A program made the translations under genes and the position numbers. From Tieghemiomyces parasiticus (lineage: Eukaryota > Kickxellomycota > Dimargaritomycetes > Dimargaritales > Dimargaritaceae), in NCBI GenBank assembly GCA_027575765.1, contig JANBPT010000598.1, positions 1-29,082 on the forward strand: a DNA stretch of 29,082 nt, read 5' to 3'. The notes below the pieces were generated by a model. It did not search any database, was not told the origin of the DNA, and saw only the letters and a program-made list of their open reading frames with translations. Shown here piece by piece: positions 1 through 11,500 of this stretch (its first letter is position 1; every line of letters begins with the position of its first letter).

Positions 1-153
1 CAGTTTTCAAGGGGCAGCTTCGGACTCCTCCGTGGCCAGCCCAGGCTTCGCACTCCCCACTGTTGCCTATTCCTTCGCGATGTGTCATCCACCCCGGACA
101 GTTAGTATATCGTCAGGGTTACTGGGTAGTCCAGAAACGGAGTCCTCTCAAAA
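1..153 (+). repeat. Left arm of 153-bp terminal inverted repeat
   Basis: These bases are the reverse complement of 28930-29082 with one mismatch (C at 78 pairs with a T-type base in the other copy), so 152 of 153 positions match. The outermost bases read CAGTTTTCAAGGGGC, and homology stops abruptly after CTCTCAAAA at 153. Beyond that point the two flanks are unrelated. No open frame of interest lies in the arm. Many Tc1/mariner elements begin with CAGT, but nothing else here proves that family. Confidence 0.97.
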
Positions 154-910
154 CTTTTTTAACATTGCACTGAGTGGCCAAGACAAGCAGTAACAATGCG
201 ACACTGCTGTACTCATAACAGTCTTTGTCTGTCTCGCATAGATGATGTATGGTATGTAAGAGCTGCTGGTACGCCTATCCAAATTGTCCTCCATGTGTGA
301 AAGGTAAACACCGTTTCCCCCTCTCCTCTGCAGGATTATCATGTCAGCCTACTGCCATGAGGTGTCTCCAGGTAGCTATCCGTAGCTGATGACCACAGCT
401 TTAGAAAACGCTGTGCAGTAAAAATATAACAAAACCCATGACCCTTGCCCATTCTCCACGTTACCCATACCTAGTGAGGGTACAGTGAGTTACTACACCG
501 GCTTAGTGACATTTTGGCTCAAGTCGCTTAAATCTAGCTCCATGAAGCATCGGCACTTCAAGCAGCATTGCGTAACTGTTAAGCGGTCCCGATTTTTAGG
601 TAGTCAGTACGAAAGTGTGACCCGGGAATTCCCTATCTTTTTCGACCGCCTACGCATGAACCACCCCTCCCCACCCCCTCCCGCTCTTCGTCCCTCCCTC
701 CCCACTCTGGCACCAATGACCACAGTCTTACCCATAAGTTTTCGCATTCTCCTTGCTCATTAAGACTGTAACATCCTACTGTCTAGCTCTGCATTCCCTG
801 TACCGATCCCGATTCCCCGTTCTCTACGATTCTCTGCTTCTTTTCATAACCAGATTTTAACGCCTACACCTCTGGTCCTGAACATCACCGATTTACCCCC
901 CCTCCCGACC
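154..910. other. Upstream region of COX16, no gene seen
   Basis: No conserved protein or RNA gene is recognisable. The last 250 bases before the COX16 start (about 655-905) are rich in C and T on the + strand, including long CCCTCC/CCCTCCC runs, which is a common composition for fungal promoters and 5' leaders. A short open frame at 485-763 has a proline run and no recognisable domain. Confidence 0.6.
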
Positions 911-1648
911 ATGACATCCTCCTACAATACGCCCTGGGGTAGCGTTCGGTACAGCAAGTACTACCGCCATACGCTCAACAATCCATTCGTCTTTTTCGGT
1001 CTGCCCTTCATCGCCACTATCGTCCTCGGGTCTTTCGCTCTGGCGCCGATCACCAAGACCCGGTACGACCTGCACTCTATGAACAAAGGCATGGTAAGTA
1101 CGGCTTTTGTTTGAAAGGTGTGAACCCTGAGACTAAGGCCGTCGCTTTTTCGCCTGACAACAACTCCGGTACGCCGTAGCTCGTTTTCCTGGGGGAGGCT
1201 GCGGCGGCGGGCGGCGCAGCCAAGTTGTCCAGCCACTAGATAGCAGACTACCCGTTACTTACGCACCCTACCCTCTGCAAAACCTGCCACCGCCGTCACT
1301 CTCCACTCCCTCCCATAAACACACGCACACACACATACACTTGGGCATTCCCAGGTCGACAAGGAGGAGCAACTAAAATTGAAGGTCAACAAACGCCCGC
1401 TGTCTCTTCAGGAGGAATACTGGGTGAGTTACTCTATGCACATCTACCCGCCGGTAGACCTCGGGGCATCCCTATCCGCTTGGCCTATCGATTTGTATAA
1501 TTGTATCGTACCCCGCTGCTCACCATCTAACCATAACCCTTTTCTTCAACTTTCACTACGGCTTTCCGCGATCTAGCGCCTGCAAAAGAAGGACCTCGAC
1601 AATTGGGAAAACAAACGCGTCGAGCGCCCGCCGGGCGTCGAGGAGTAG
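911..1648 (+). CDS. COX16: Cytochrome c oxidase assembly protein COX16
   Basis: Predicted 107-residue mitochondrial inner-membrane protein needed for assembly of respiratory complex IV. Three exons: 911-1093, 1355-1423 and 1577-1648. Introns (261 and 153 nt) have GTAAGT and GTGAGT donors and CCAG and CTAG acceptors, both in phase 0. Residues about 24-44 (NNPFVFFGLPF onward) form the single membrane span. It is followed by the family's RYD (51-53), and after the splice by the VDKEEQLKLK segment, LQEEYWRLQKKDLDNWENKR (79-98) and a short acidic tail. The length matches yeast and animal COX16 (about 105-120 residues). The ATG at 911 lies in a CCGACCATGA context after a pyrimidine-rich leader. It is convergent with the PH-domain gene 732 bases away. 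Domain order and both splice junctions agree with the family, so the call is firm. Confidence 0.93.
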
Positions 1649-2379
1649 CGGCCAACTTGACCACCTTAATATTATAGATTAACCCCTGGTTTTCAATGGA
1701 GCCCCGGCACTTTTACTTTTGTAACAATATATACGTTTGTACTGATGTATAAAAACATGCAGATATACCTGAGCTGGTGGTTATAGCTGCTAGCGCTGAC
1801 AATTTTGGTGTTTGACTCTTCCCGACGTGGACCCGTTATCAGTAATGTAACATATATATTTGCGGCTTTTATGGTTATGTAAATAAACAGAGGCATTGGA
1901 GTAGACAAACACAACTAAAGTGCGTATACGTCGTGGCTGTGACCAGGTGAATTGAGCAATTAGGGGGGAGGGTGTACAGCAGTCTCCTTATGCGAAATAA
2001 TAAAAACACGATACAGAAGCAAAGGAAAACGGTCAGAGAACATGTACAGGTAGGACGTACGGGGAGGGAAGAGGGTGGGTGTTGGGACTGAAGTGCGAAG
2101 AAAACGAGAGTGAATTAGGCGTCAAAGAGGCAACTAATATCGTGCAGGATTAATAAAGCATGGTGGGTAAATAGATGAAGTAAAAATTCCGGGTGACCGA
2201 GATATGTGTAGTGTACGATGCTGAGAGAGAGAGAGAGAGGAAGGGGAGGAGGGGGGAAAGTAGTGTGTAGGGGGGTTGCCAAATAGGCAGGGGCTGGTGC
2301 GGGGTCAACTAGGCACGGCGGGTAGGACGGTAGTGCATCGAAGATGGTAAGCAGCCATGTTTGCTCGTCGCATCGCAGC
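1649..2379. other. Convergent 3' intergenic region
   Basis: This is the gap between the facing 3' ends of COX16 and the PH-domain gene. It is AT-richer than the genes. An AATAAA at 1882-1887 could serve as the COX16 polyadenylation signal. Toward the PH gene it becomes G/A-rich, with a GA microsatellite. No gene is visible. Confidence 0.55.
2223..2239. repeat. (GA)8 microsatellite
   Basis: Seventeen bases of uninterrupted GA dinucleotide, directly followed by a G/A-rich stretch. It lies in the 3' flank of the PH-domain gene. Confidence 0.9.
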
Positions 2380-5067
2380 TTAGGACCCAGTCACACCCGT
2401 CACATCTTCGGGAAGCGACGGCAGACCGGAACCGATATGGGTCGTCGGGGTAGCCGGCAGCGGGCCGTAGACCATAGAGGGCAGAGCCTGGCCGTTGGGG
2501 GCGCGTGTCGTAGGCGTCGAGGGACTACTGCCCCTGTGGCCGCCGTCCGAAGCCGCGCCAGGCAACGGGGGTAGGGGTTGGTGCGCGTATACCGGGGTGG
2601 CCGAGAAGGAAGGCGCGCTAGTGTAGGCCGGGGTGGGCAGCGGGTGTTTGTATCCCAGGGCATCCATGTATGATCCAGTGGTGGTCGGACGGATACCGAC
2701 GGGCGGAGACGGGGTGGCGGCCGGCGGCGCAAGGTATAGTGACTGCGGCGTCGCCGTCAGAGCTGGGGTGCCAACGAAACCCGGAGCATGATAGAGGGGC
2801 ATGTGGAAGCCCGGGGAGGGCATGCCGTACAGGTCAAGGCTGGGACCACCGGTCAGAATTCTACTCGGCCGACCGGCGGCGACACTGCCATTGACCGAGG
2901 GGGCCTTAGAGGACGGGCCTGTCGTCCATGACTGGCGTGGCGAAACGACGGCTGCAGAGGACCCTGAAGACTGCGACATGCGGCGGTTAGTACCGGGGTC
3001 CAGGACGACGGATAAGGACCCGAGGTTGCTATTAAGCAAACCACGCACCGATTCTGGAGTGAGGGGGTTTTCCTTGAGCTCCTCGGCAATGGCCTCGTCG
3101 TCCGAGCCCCCGGCTTCGGGAGACTGATCCCCAGCGGCCGCCTCCGAGGGGCTGGAAGCCGGCGAGAGCTGGCGGAACATGGCGATAGCGGAGGGTGGGG
3201 GCGGCAGCCCTGGCGCCTGGTTCCCGCCGTATTGGATGCGGCCCACCACCGACTTGAGGGCGGTCATCCACTCCTTCATGTCCTCACGGTTCTGGGCCTG
3301 GATGAACCAGGTACCAATGTTCAGTGACGTAACCTCAAGCACCCACTGGCGGCCTTGGAAAGCGTCTGACAGGCACACGATACTCTCGGGCGTCAACCCC
3401 AGCGTCTCGCTAGACAAGGCGTCAGGGTTGGCCGCCTTGAACCGGTACAGGGCAGACCCGGCTAGCACAAAGTAGCGCCGCTTCCAAGATTTGCGGCTGA
3501 AGAAGGACGAACTCATAACGGTGAGCTTGCTCAGCCAGCCGGCATGCACGCTGGACGGGACCACGTCACGCAATGTGACCTGGTGCTCTAAGGCGTGGTC
3601 TGTATTCTGGGAGGTCCCGCGACGCGACGTCCGGGGCGCAGCGCCGGGAGTCACAACGGGGCTCTCCGCGGGGGAAGCCGGTTCCTCCACCGACGGCTGG
3701 GAGAGAGGTGGGCTGAGGGAGGACTGGGCCGTGGATTTACGAGAATGGTTGGCCGAAACCATTGTGATGTCTCGGTTATTCGGGGTGACGGCCGGGGCAC
3801 GGAAGGTAGGGGATAAATCGGCGTACGATGGAGTCAGACGGGCGGTAGCCTCATGGGTCCCAGCTGCACTGGCCTTGCGCAGAAGAGAGAACAGATGCCG
3901 TTCGGATTTGCGTACTGGGACCCCGGGGGTCGCGGCACCGGCCGTGGGTACGGCGCCGATGCCCTCAATACCGCTGTGAATGCTGGGCGCATCATGGGTA
4001 GACGCGGCCGGAGATCGTAGAGAGTGGTTGGAGGCACTGGGGCTGAGTCGGCCATCACCATGCAATGACGAGCTAGAAGACTGGTTGCTGTGCTGGGTTA
4101 GTGACATGACCGAGGACATGGTCTTGTGACGCAGGGTGGACCCCCGCTCGAGGTAGGGCGTGGGCGGGACAGCCTCAACCGGAGCCCGAGCCAGGGCCTC
4201 CTGCAACTCGGGTGGGATGGTGGGCAGGACGGGACCTACGGGAACCACCTTGCGCGCGGCACCTTCGGGCATAGGAACTTCGGTACGGGGGGAGGGGAGT
4301 GGCAGAGCCGGAGTCGTGGCGGGTCCGTCGGTAGCAGTTGGCGGAGGGGTCGCAGTCGGCGCACGCTCCCGGAGCTTGGCCACCGTAAGGCATTTGTCCA
4401 GGTCGGCGAGATAACCGGCGACCTGGACTGGGAGCGGGTGTGGCGAGGAACTGTGGCGGGCAGAGGTGGCCGAGCTCACTAGGGGCGCGGCCGAGGCGGT
4501 GTGAGATATGGGTTGGCCAAAGTAGCCCGACAGTCGCCGGACTGAGGAGGGCCCACTAAAACTGTGACCGTGACCGTGACTCACGGTACTGCTATCGGTC
4601 GTCCAGGTCGAGTCCTGTGATATCCGCTGGCAGGGGCCCGAAATGCTGCGCCGCGAGTTGATAATGAAGGAGAGCCGGTAGGCTAAGGCCGAGACCAGAT
4701 CCGAGTCGCCAAAGTAGCAGCCTTCCTCCACCGTCAAAGTACGCGAGCTGCGAATGGAACTTGGCTGTGAGGGTGTCGGTGGTGACCGGTTAATCCCGGC
4801 AGCGAAGGTGGAGGTGAGGGACTGCCGGCTGTAGAGAAGATCGTCATTGGAAAACTTGCGTCGGTACATGGGCCGACCTGGAGCAGTGACCTGAGACTCG
4901 ACGGGGGCAGTGCTCGCAACATTTGGAGAAGACATTTTTCGTGGGTACACCGAGTAGTACTGCAGGGTATAGTTCACAGGCGGGGGAGCGGGCAAAGATT
5001 TGGTGGTCGACGGCACGGTCTGGTGCCGTGACCGGCGCTGTGGCTCGACGAGTGGTCCAGGGGACAT
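2380..5067 (-). CDS. Serine/proline-rich PH-domain protein
   Basis: Single-exon gene for a predicted 895-residue protein. The start at 5067 is the first ATG in the open frame; the frame stays open upstream to about 5409 but only with non-ATG codons. The pleckstrin-homology domain spans roughly residues 507-608. It opens with HAGWLSKL, has the basic KSWKRRYFVL strand (528-536) and the invariant tryptophan in DMKEWMTALK (W600). The rest is low-complexity Ser/Pro/Thr/Ala: an N-terminal 500-residue tail with basic patches and a conserved-looking FGDSDLVSALAYRLSFIIN block (119-137), and a C-terminal proline-rich tail (PLPPLPG near 831). PH domains bind phosphoinositides or proteins, so a membrane-associated or cell-cortex adaptor role is an inference. 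No GAP, GEF or kinase domain is visible. A TTATTTTTTGCCTAG run ends one base before the ATG and may be a 5'-UTR splice acceptor. I do not recognise the specific family. Confidence 0.85.
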   Translation of the reverse strand: MSPGPLVEPQRRSRHQTVPSTTKSLPAPPPVNYTLQYYSVYPRKMSSPNVASTAPVESQVTAPGRPMYRRKFSNDDLLYSRQSLTSTFAAGINRSPPTPSQPSSIRSSRTLTVEEGCYFGDSDLVSALAYRLSFIINSRRSISGPCQRISQDSTWTTDSSTVSHGHGHSFSGPSSVRRLSGYFGQPISHTASAAPLVSSATSARHSSSPHPLPVQVAGYLADLDKCLTVAKLRERAPTATPPPTATDGPATTPALPLPSPRTEVPMPEGAARKVVPVGPVLPTIPPELQEALARAPVEAVPPTPYLERGSTLRHKTMSSVMSLTQHSNQSSSSSLHGDGRLSPSASNHSLRSPAASTHDAPSIHSGIEGIGAVPTAGAATPGVPVRKSERHLFSLLRKASAAGTHEATARLTPSYADLSPTFRAPAVTPNNRDITMVSANHSRKSTAQSSLSPPLSQPSVEEPASPAESPVVTPGAAPRTSRRGTSQNTDHALEHQVTLRDVVPSSVHAGWLSKLTVMSSSFFSRKSWKRRYFVLAGSALYRFKAANPDALSSETLGLTPESIVCLSDAFQGRQWVLEVTSLNIGTWFIQAQNREDMKEWMTALKSVVGRIQYGGNQAPGLPPPPSAIAMFRQLSPASSPSEAAAGDQSPEAGGSDDEAIAEELKENPLTPESVRGLLNSNLGSLSVVLDPGTNRRMSQSSGSSAAVVSPRQSWTTGPSSKAPSVNGSVAAGRPSRILTGGPSLDLYGMPSPGFHMPLYHAPGFVGTPALTATPQSLYLAPPAATPSPPVGIRPTTTGSYMDALGYKHPLPTPAYTSAPSFSATPVYAHQPLPPLPGAASDGGHRGSSPSTPTTRAPNGQALPSMVYGPLPATPTTHIGSGLPSLPEDVTGVTGS

Positions 5068-8000
5068 TCTAGGCAAAAAATAACAATGGAAATAGCGGGG
5101 GTAGGGGTTGGTGGGTAGTCCTGTCAGGAAGAAGGACGGGGCTGTCGAGCTTGGCGCGGTCGGTGGTTTAATACGCGAATGAGAAAGCCGTACGGTTCGG
5201 AGAGAGACGAGACCTTTAAGGAAGGATGGAAGGCCGGAAGGCAGAGCAGTGACGACAGCGTATGAGGGTCGAAATAGGATGCTAGACCCCCGGGATCTTG
5301 GAGACGGCCGGGGGGGGGGGTGGAACCGGATGGCCGGCGTAAGTCTGCACGGCGTGCAGTATAGCCGCTCGGGCAGTGGCGTTGTCAGTCTTGACAAGGG
5401 ACTGTACAAGTGAATAAAAAAAGTGCACGGGGTGTGTACCGTTGCACAGACGCGGCCCGGTGGGCAGTTACACCGGTTATTTGAGGGACCAGGGGGGCTA
5501 AGTCAGTGTGACCAGGCTGCCGGAATGGATAAAGGGAAAGGCGATTATGAAAAGGCTGGCAAGTGGAGGGGACAAGGCTGAAGAAACGATAAGGAATAGT
5601 ACTTGTAACGACGGGGTGGGCGAGTGAAAGGTAAGTTAGCAATGCATGCCAAAGTACTAGAAAAGGTTGGGAATCTCGAAAGTGAAGCGTAGGGAATGTG
5701 GGAATACACAGAGACACGGCAAGAGGAAATGAGGGTGCTGGGCGGACCCGGGAGAGGCTCCGGTAAAAGTATAAACAGGAAAGACTGACTCGTCAAGAAG
5801 GAAAACGCCAGTGGTCAACGACGGGTTAAGGTCGAGAGGGGAGAAATGAGGCGCGGTATTTGCTTACACGTTGGCTGGGCAAATAAAAGGATGGTCTGGC
5901 CGAGCCACCTCAATAGGTTGGAAAGGCGGAAGGAAGGAAAGGGGCGTTGGGTACAGTGAGGATAAGGCGGAGGAAGTTACCGGGCCCGTTTATCAGCCGA
6001 CCCGGAAAATCGTTGCGGAAGAAGGGGTCCTGGCTGAAGGTACGAGGGAGTCGCGGCGATGCGGATTCGATAGCCCTAGGGTTCAGGGGTGGATTGTGAA
6101 AGAAAATCAACAAATTATTCAACCCGGATACGACGCGAAGGTGGTAACAAAAGGCAAGTCGAGAATGGCGGTCTAAACTGGAACGGTTATCGCAGGGTAG
6201 TCTTATGCACAAAGCAGGGCAGGTGGGAAAGGACTTGAAAGGGTGAGGCAAAGAGAGAAACGACGGGGGGAGGTGCGGAAGGCTGGGCAAGAAGGTGGAA
6301 GAGTGTCTTTAAGCGTGGACCAGAGGGCGGGGGTTGTCCTGAGGCGGCCGTCCTTGTCAGCAAGCCGAGGGTTAAGACGGTGTGTGGCGGGGTCAAACTA
6401 TCAAACAGAGCACCAGCAGCGAGGGTGGGATTTACAGCGAGGCTGGCCAAGTTAAAAATAAAGCGAGCCGCGGGATAGGTCGACGAGAGAGAAGGGAAGG
6501 GGTGGCGGTGAATTGACACGGGCTAAGCGACTACAGGATTTGAGAGGGGGAGGGGAAGAAGTGCTAGTTAGAAAGCCAAGGGGAGAGTAGACTGGCCAAT
6601 CAAACCACCCAATGAGACTAGGCTAGAAAAGGGGGATAGCTGCTGCCAACGGCCGGTTGGATTATTAGAGTAAGCAGGGGGCCGTTAGATTCAGGTTCTA
6701 GGGTACAAAATCTCGGCTGATATGGTAAGGATAAGCTGCCAACAAGGGGAGGGGTCACAGGGGCCGAAGATATACAAAGAACACCGAGACGAGGGGGGGA
6801 TAGGATAGGAGGCCTATCGGGCCGGGAGTTGTTTGGGCGCACGGGCCGCGGTGGATTGCGCCAGGAGATCGCGAGGTGAGAAAAGGTGTCACCGGACCAA
6901 AGAATGTGAGCCAGTTTTGTGCGGAGTGCCCACGGTGGAAGGGAGAGAAGGTGAGGTAGGGGGTCAGGGTATCGGGGAGCCGTGTCCGCAACGTCGTGGG
7001 GGATGTGAGACGGCAGGAATGTAAGACTGTGGGGTAAGTCCAGGGAAGGATGAGGACGCGTTTCGCCGAATAAAAGGTACTGAGGTGGGCGACTAATGGG
7101 ATGAGAGGAAGGGTGGAGGAGGTAGTGACGGGGGAGGGGTTAGGAGATGAACGCGGGCGGGGTTGAGCGAAATGAGTGGATTGTAAGCGTTTGCTGGTAC
7201 GGCCTCGGGGGGGTATGGGGGAGGCGAAATATAAGGCAGGTTGCACCAAACAGAATTGGGGCAGAAGAGGAAGTAATATGTCAGGAACCACCCGCAGGGC
7301 AGTAACAATGACAGGTAATGAAGGCAAATGGATAAGAAAGTGATAAAGGCGTAGGATGAAAGTCAGGTCCCAAGTCTTCGGATGTGGGGGGGGGAATTCT
7401 CTAGTTGCAGGAGTCAAAAACTGTTGAGCGGCTGTTGTCCATCAAGCGAGATACATGAGTGTGTATGTATGTAGGATGGAGGGGGCCGATGAAATTAGAG
7501 GACGCAGGGGAAGAGGGTAAACATACGGTGCTGGCAACGGGATTGGGAGGAGCTGACCCAGTCGTGCGCTTCTCACACATCCGATAAATAAAATAGAAAG
7601 TTGAGGGGTAGAAGAGCGGACGGGGGAGGGAGGGGAGGTAAAAGGCCACGGCCTCTAACGAAGAAGCCTGCTCAGGCTGGCAACTGGTCTACCAAACTAG
7701 GTTAAGACACCCCCCCCTCATGCCCTGTGGCCAAAAGGATCAGGATTGGCAGACCCGGTTTACACACACCCACACACGCTACCTATCCTTGTCAACCCAG
7801 CCATCTTCGTTCCCATCCCGTGCCCTTATCCGAGCGGCTAACGCGGGACAACGACCGGGGTTAGTCAAGATGGATGACGGTCGGACGCGATGCGTGGACG
7901 AGCCACACACGCATCGTCGAAGACCGCGGAAGACGGGGGCCGAGAACCGACCGGGGGTCGCGGAGGAGGCTAAGGACGATAAAGGGGAGATGATCAAGCG

Positions 8001-8562
8001 CGGGTGGGGGTGGAAAGACAGACTCGGAGCCGCATCTGTCCTAGAGAGGGAACCACTTGCGGCCTGGGACGTGGCCGCTACGGGTTCCCACCCGCAGTGC
8101 TTGACCATTGGCTAAACTGGCACTCAAATCACGACCGGGCTCCTGGTCCCCCCCCTTCTCCTGGCACCGCTCACTACTTTTCCGCCACCACCTGTCCAGG
8201 AAGGTGGGATAGAAACCCGTGCGGGACGGCTACAGCTGTAACACAGATGCCGGGGCCTTGGCGGGGGGGAGAAGTAAAGAGGTAAACGGGCGCTGGATCG
8301 AGAGACCAAATCCGGCAAAAGAGCGGATGCGCTTGGCAATTACACGTACGGCAGGAGTTGCAAAACAGCAGGAGAGGAAGACGACAAACTGCGTCGCAGT
8401 TAGGGTGGGAATTGAGAATTGCAGGCAAGAGCGAAGGGGGGAGGAGTGGCGGGGAGAATTGTGAGGGATGATGTGAAAAATGGGACAAACTGAATAAGCA
8501 AAGGATCGGACAAGGTCGGGGCAAATCAGCAGTGCACACCACCTCTTACTTTTTTTGTCCAT
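5068..8562. other. Purine-rich 5' flank of the PH-domain gene, no gene supported
   Basis: For about 3.4 kb the + strand is dominated by G and A, so the strand transcribed as sense for the PH gene is C/T-rich. Open frames on the minus strand (for example 6755-7417, 220 codons) are Pro/Ser/Leu/Thr-rich products of this composition with no domain. The stretch probably holds the promoter and any 5' leader of the PH gene. Near 7700-8110 both strands are open, also without a recognisable product. Confidence 0.55.
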
Positions 8563-11500
8563 GGCACACTATTGTAGTCCTAACGAACGGAAACAAAATA
8601 CGCCAGGCCCAGAAATAAAAGGGGCGCAGTAGGGGAAGTGGGGCGACAGGGGGAAGTAAGGGGGGGAGGAACGACCTACATCGACGAGTGCCGGAAATGG
8701 GGTGAATCAGGTAGGGTACAGCAGCAACGAGTGAGGAAGGCCGGTAATTCCAACGTAATTTGCAGGCCGACATCCACACCAAGCTCACCAGAGGTTGAGG
8801 ATCAGTAATTTCCCAACCTGGCCGTCGGATAGAGAAAAAGGGAGCCGATGGTATCTACTGTGACGGTAGTGTTCCGCAATCGACCGACTTGCGGTCCGTA
8901 AAGGTGTGCATGGCGGTGCGTCACACGCGCTAAACCAGCCCGACCAGGCCTTGGGGAGAAGGTGGGTAAGAGCGAGGCCGAGACATACTACGCCGTCCCA
9001 AGAGACCCTAAGTGTGCCTCACCCCAATTTTAAAAAAGAAATACAGATCAAAGTCGGAGACGTAGGGGAAGGCCGATATGCATAAGCGAGTGGATAGAGA
9101 ATGCGGAAAAGACGCCCAGGTACATTGGTGCCCCCTCCCTCTCGAACAATCCCGGGCTTCGCGGTATGAAGCAAATAAGGCATATAGAGCCGAAACAAGA
9201 AGAAAGGCCGGTAATGGGCGGCAGGGTAAAAGCGCGGTGGTCGTAACTATGACGAAACTCTGCTCCGTCCGCCCGCATCAGATTGCGAAGGGAACTAATA
9301 GCCTGGCCCGAGAGTGGCGGAGGAGAGGGGAAGGGTCAACAAGGCTTAGCTATATACAGGGTGGCACCAATAACTCACCGTAGAGGCCGACAATGGCGGC
9401 TGGTCGCCGTGGCAAGTCCGGGAGGTGCTGTCGTGGCCTAGCCGTATGGGTGTGGCCAGGCTGCTGGCGATGAGGGTAGTTGTAGCGGGCGGATCGCGAG
9501 GAGGGCGGGCTAGAATAATGGGGGGGTATGGATCAGGTGCGTTGTGGATAGAGGAGACAAAAGCCAACCGAACCAACAAGGGGCCGCTAACCCTAGGTGG
9601 CCGGGCCGGGACAGCCTTTTAAAGCGACCCAGGTCCGAGTGGTTGTCCAAGCCCGTGGCAGGACGTGCCAGGCGAGTGTATGCGCCGGCGGGTTGCTCTT
9701 GGTTGCTGGAACCCACATTTCCTGTTCCCACTCGCTCGCTATATTTTCAGTTGGCTCACCGTGGAGGCCAAAGGCGAATTGCCTAATCCATCAACAGTGT
9801 GAATGGTGGGAGAGGGTGGGAGCATTGTAGGCCAGGAACCGCACGAGTGAAATGGGAGAGTGGAGACTGTGACGTGTGTGTGAGTGCAGATGTATGCGTA
9901 GGGTGGAGGTCCCAACGCCATTCCAATTCAAGACAATATGCCGCGGTTTGGCAGGACCTAGTGGGAAGCTCGCCGCCATGGTCGCTAGGATGGCTCACGG
10001 CCCCCCGCCCGGCTTCAGCAACCACCAAACTGGTAAATAAAAGGACCCAGGCAAGCGGCTCGGGGCCATGGAGGGAAGCACCAATGCAACCCGACCGGTT
10101 CACACTTGATCGCACGGCCGGTCCACGTCGTCAGCGAAGCCGTGGCCTGGCAAACGGGGTCGGTCGCGACTCCGTCACCCAGCACGTCTCTCGCCCCGAC
10201 GGCCACTCCTATGACGTCGCGAGTAGACGCCGGGCTGGTAGGGCCCGTGAGTGGTGAGCAGAAGACAGGTCGTGCATCATGTCACAACCGCCCGCCGGCT
10301 CTTCGGTGCACCGCGAACTCCAACCACCCTCCAAGCCAAGGAACCTGCCTTCCCCCCTTCCAGCATACTTGTGGCACGGGGCTAGGCGGGCCTTCATTTG
10401 TATGCCGCATAATGCTCGATCTCAAGGGCTGCTCGGCCGATTGTGTGGAGGATTCCCGATAACCCTGTCACTAACCAATCCGTCCATCCCAACACGGCGT
10501 TTCTGACGGGGCCTTCCTCCTCCACCCCGTAGCCTTCCTGGTGTAGCTGGAATCCAGCCCTGGGCCTTGTCCTCCAGCACTTGGAAAGCAGCCAGGCCGA
10601 CGGTGGTCGCGAAAGGGCCGGTGGCTGTCTGCTCTGACCGCATCACCCTGGACCGCGCCAATCCTAACACAACCAGGGCGGCCGAGGCCAAGTCCTCAAG
10701 GGCCAGTGAGTCCCGTCTTGACACTTAGAGACAAACAAACCAGGTGCCACAGCTTCAGTACCCTCTACACCCCGCCACCAGTATGGATGTGAATGCTGGC
10801 CCTCCCCCTTGCTACCACTGCCACCCACTGTCCTCCAGGTACGCACTGTTTCTCGCAATGTCCCCTCCGTGGGCCTGGCCATTGGAAAACGTGGCCGACA
10901 GACCGGTTGCGTATGCTGTGTCCTACATGCCCTCTCTGAAGCCATTAAAATACAAGGAAGCGAAACTCGGTATTATCCAGCGCCTGCACCGCCCTGCCCA
11001 ATCCACCGTGGGAGACCGACCGGAAAAATAAAATAAACCCACCTGGTGTACCAACGTTGGAGATGGCTTCTAGTCCACAATTCGTATCTAAAAGATGGAT
11101 TGTAACGCCAGGAAGCCACTGTCGCAAGGGGGCTCGCTGTGATCTCGGACTGGCTAGCCCAAGCTTCCTCCTCCCCTCACCTACCCAAGCGCTTGATAGA
11201 CCTACCACGCCTCCGTGGCGCTCTTTCTGCGTCCAACCTCCCAAAGTAGGCGAATCCTTAGCCCGACCACCCTTCCCGTTGCCGGTGTACTTGTGGGTAT
11301 CTGTCGGCTCCCATGGCATATCCTTCAACAGTTGGATGATTGGCGCACGCTTACCCACGCCGTCCGAAAGAGAGGGTCCTTGTAGCCAGGCCCCACCTTC
11401 GTGCTCTTTGAGCTCTGGTTTGCTTTAGTGAGTCAGTCCCAGACTACCAATCAGTTCTGGTGTGTGGCAATGGATCCGCCCTAGTTGGGATACGCTGTAG

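Noticed and set aside
6755..7417. 220-codon open frame on the minus strand
   Set aside because: The composition is that of translated C/T-rich DNA, with no conserved motif. It is better explained by strand asymmetry than by a gene.
8552..8562. Short ATG exon with a GTAAGA donor as a distal first exon of the PH-domain gene
   Set aside because: Joining it to the acceptor at 5069 shifts the frame and needs a 3.4 kb intron, far longer than any other in the window.
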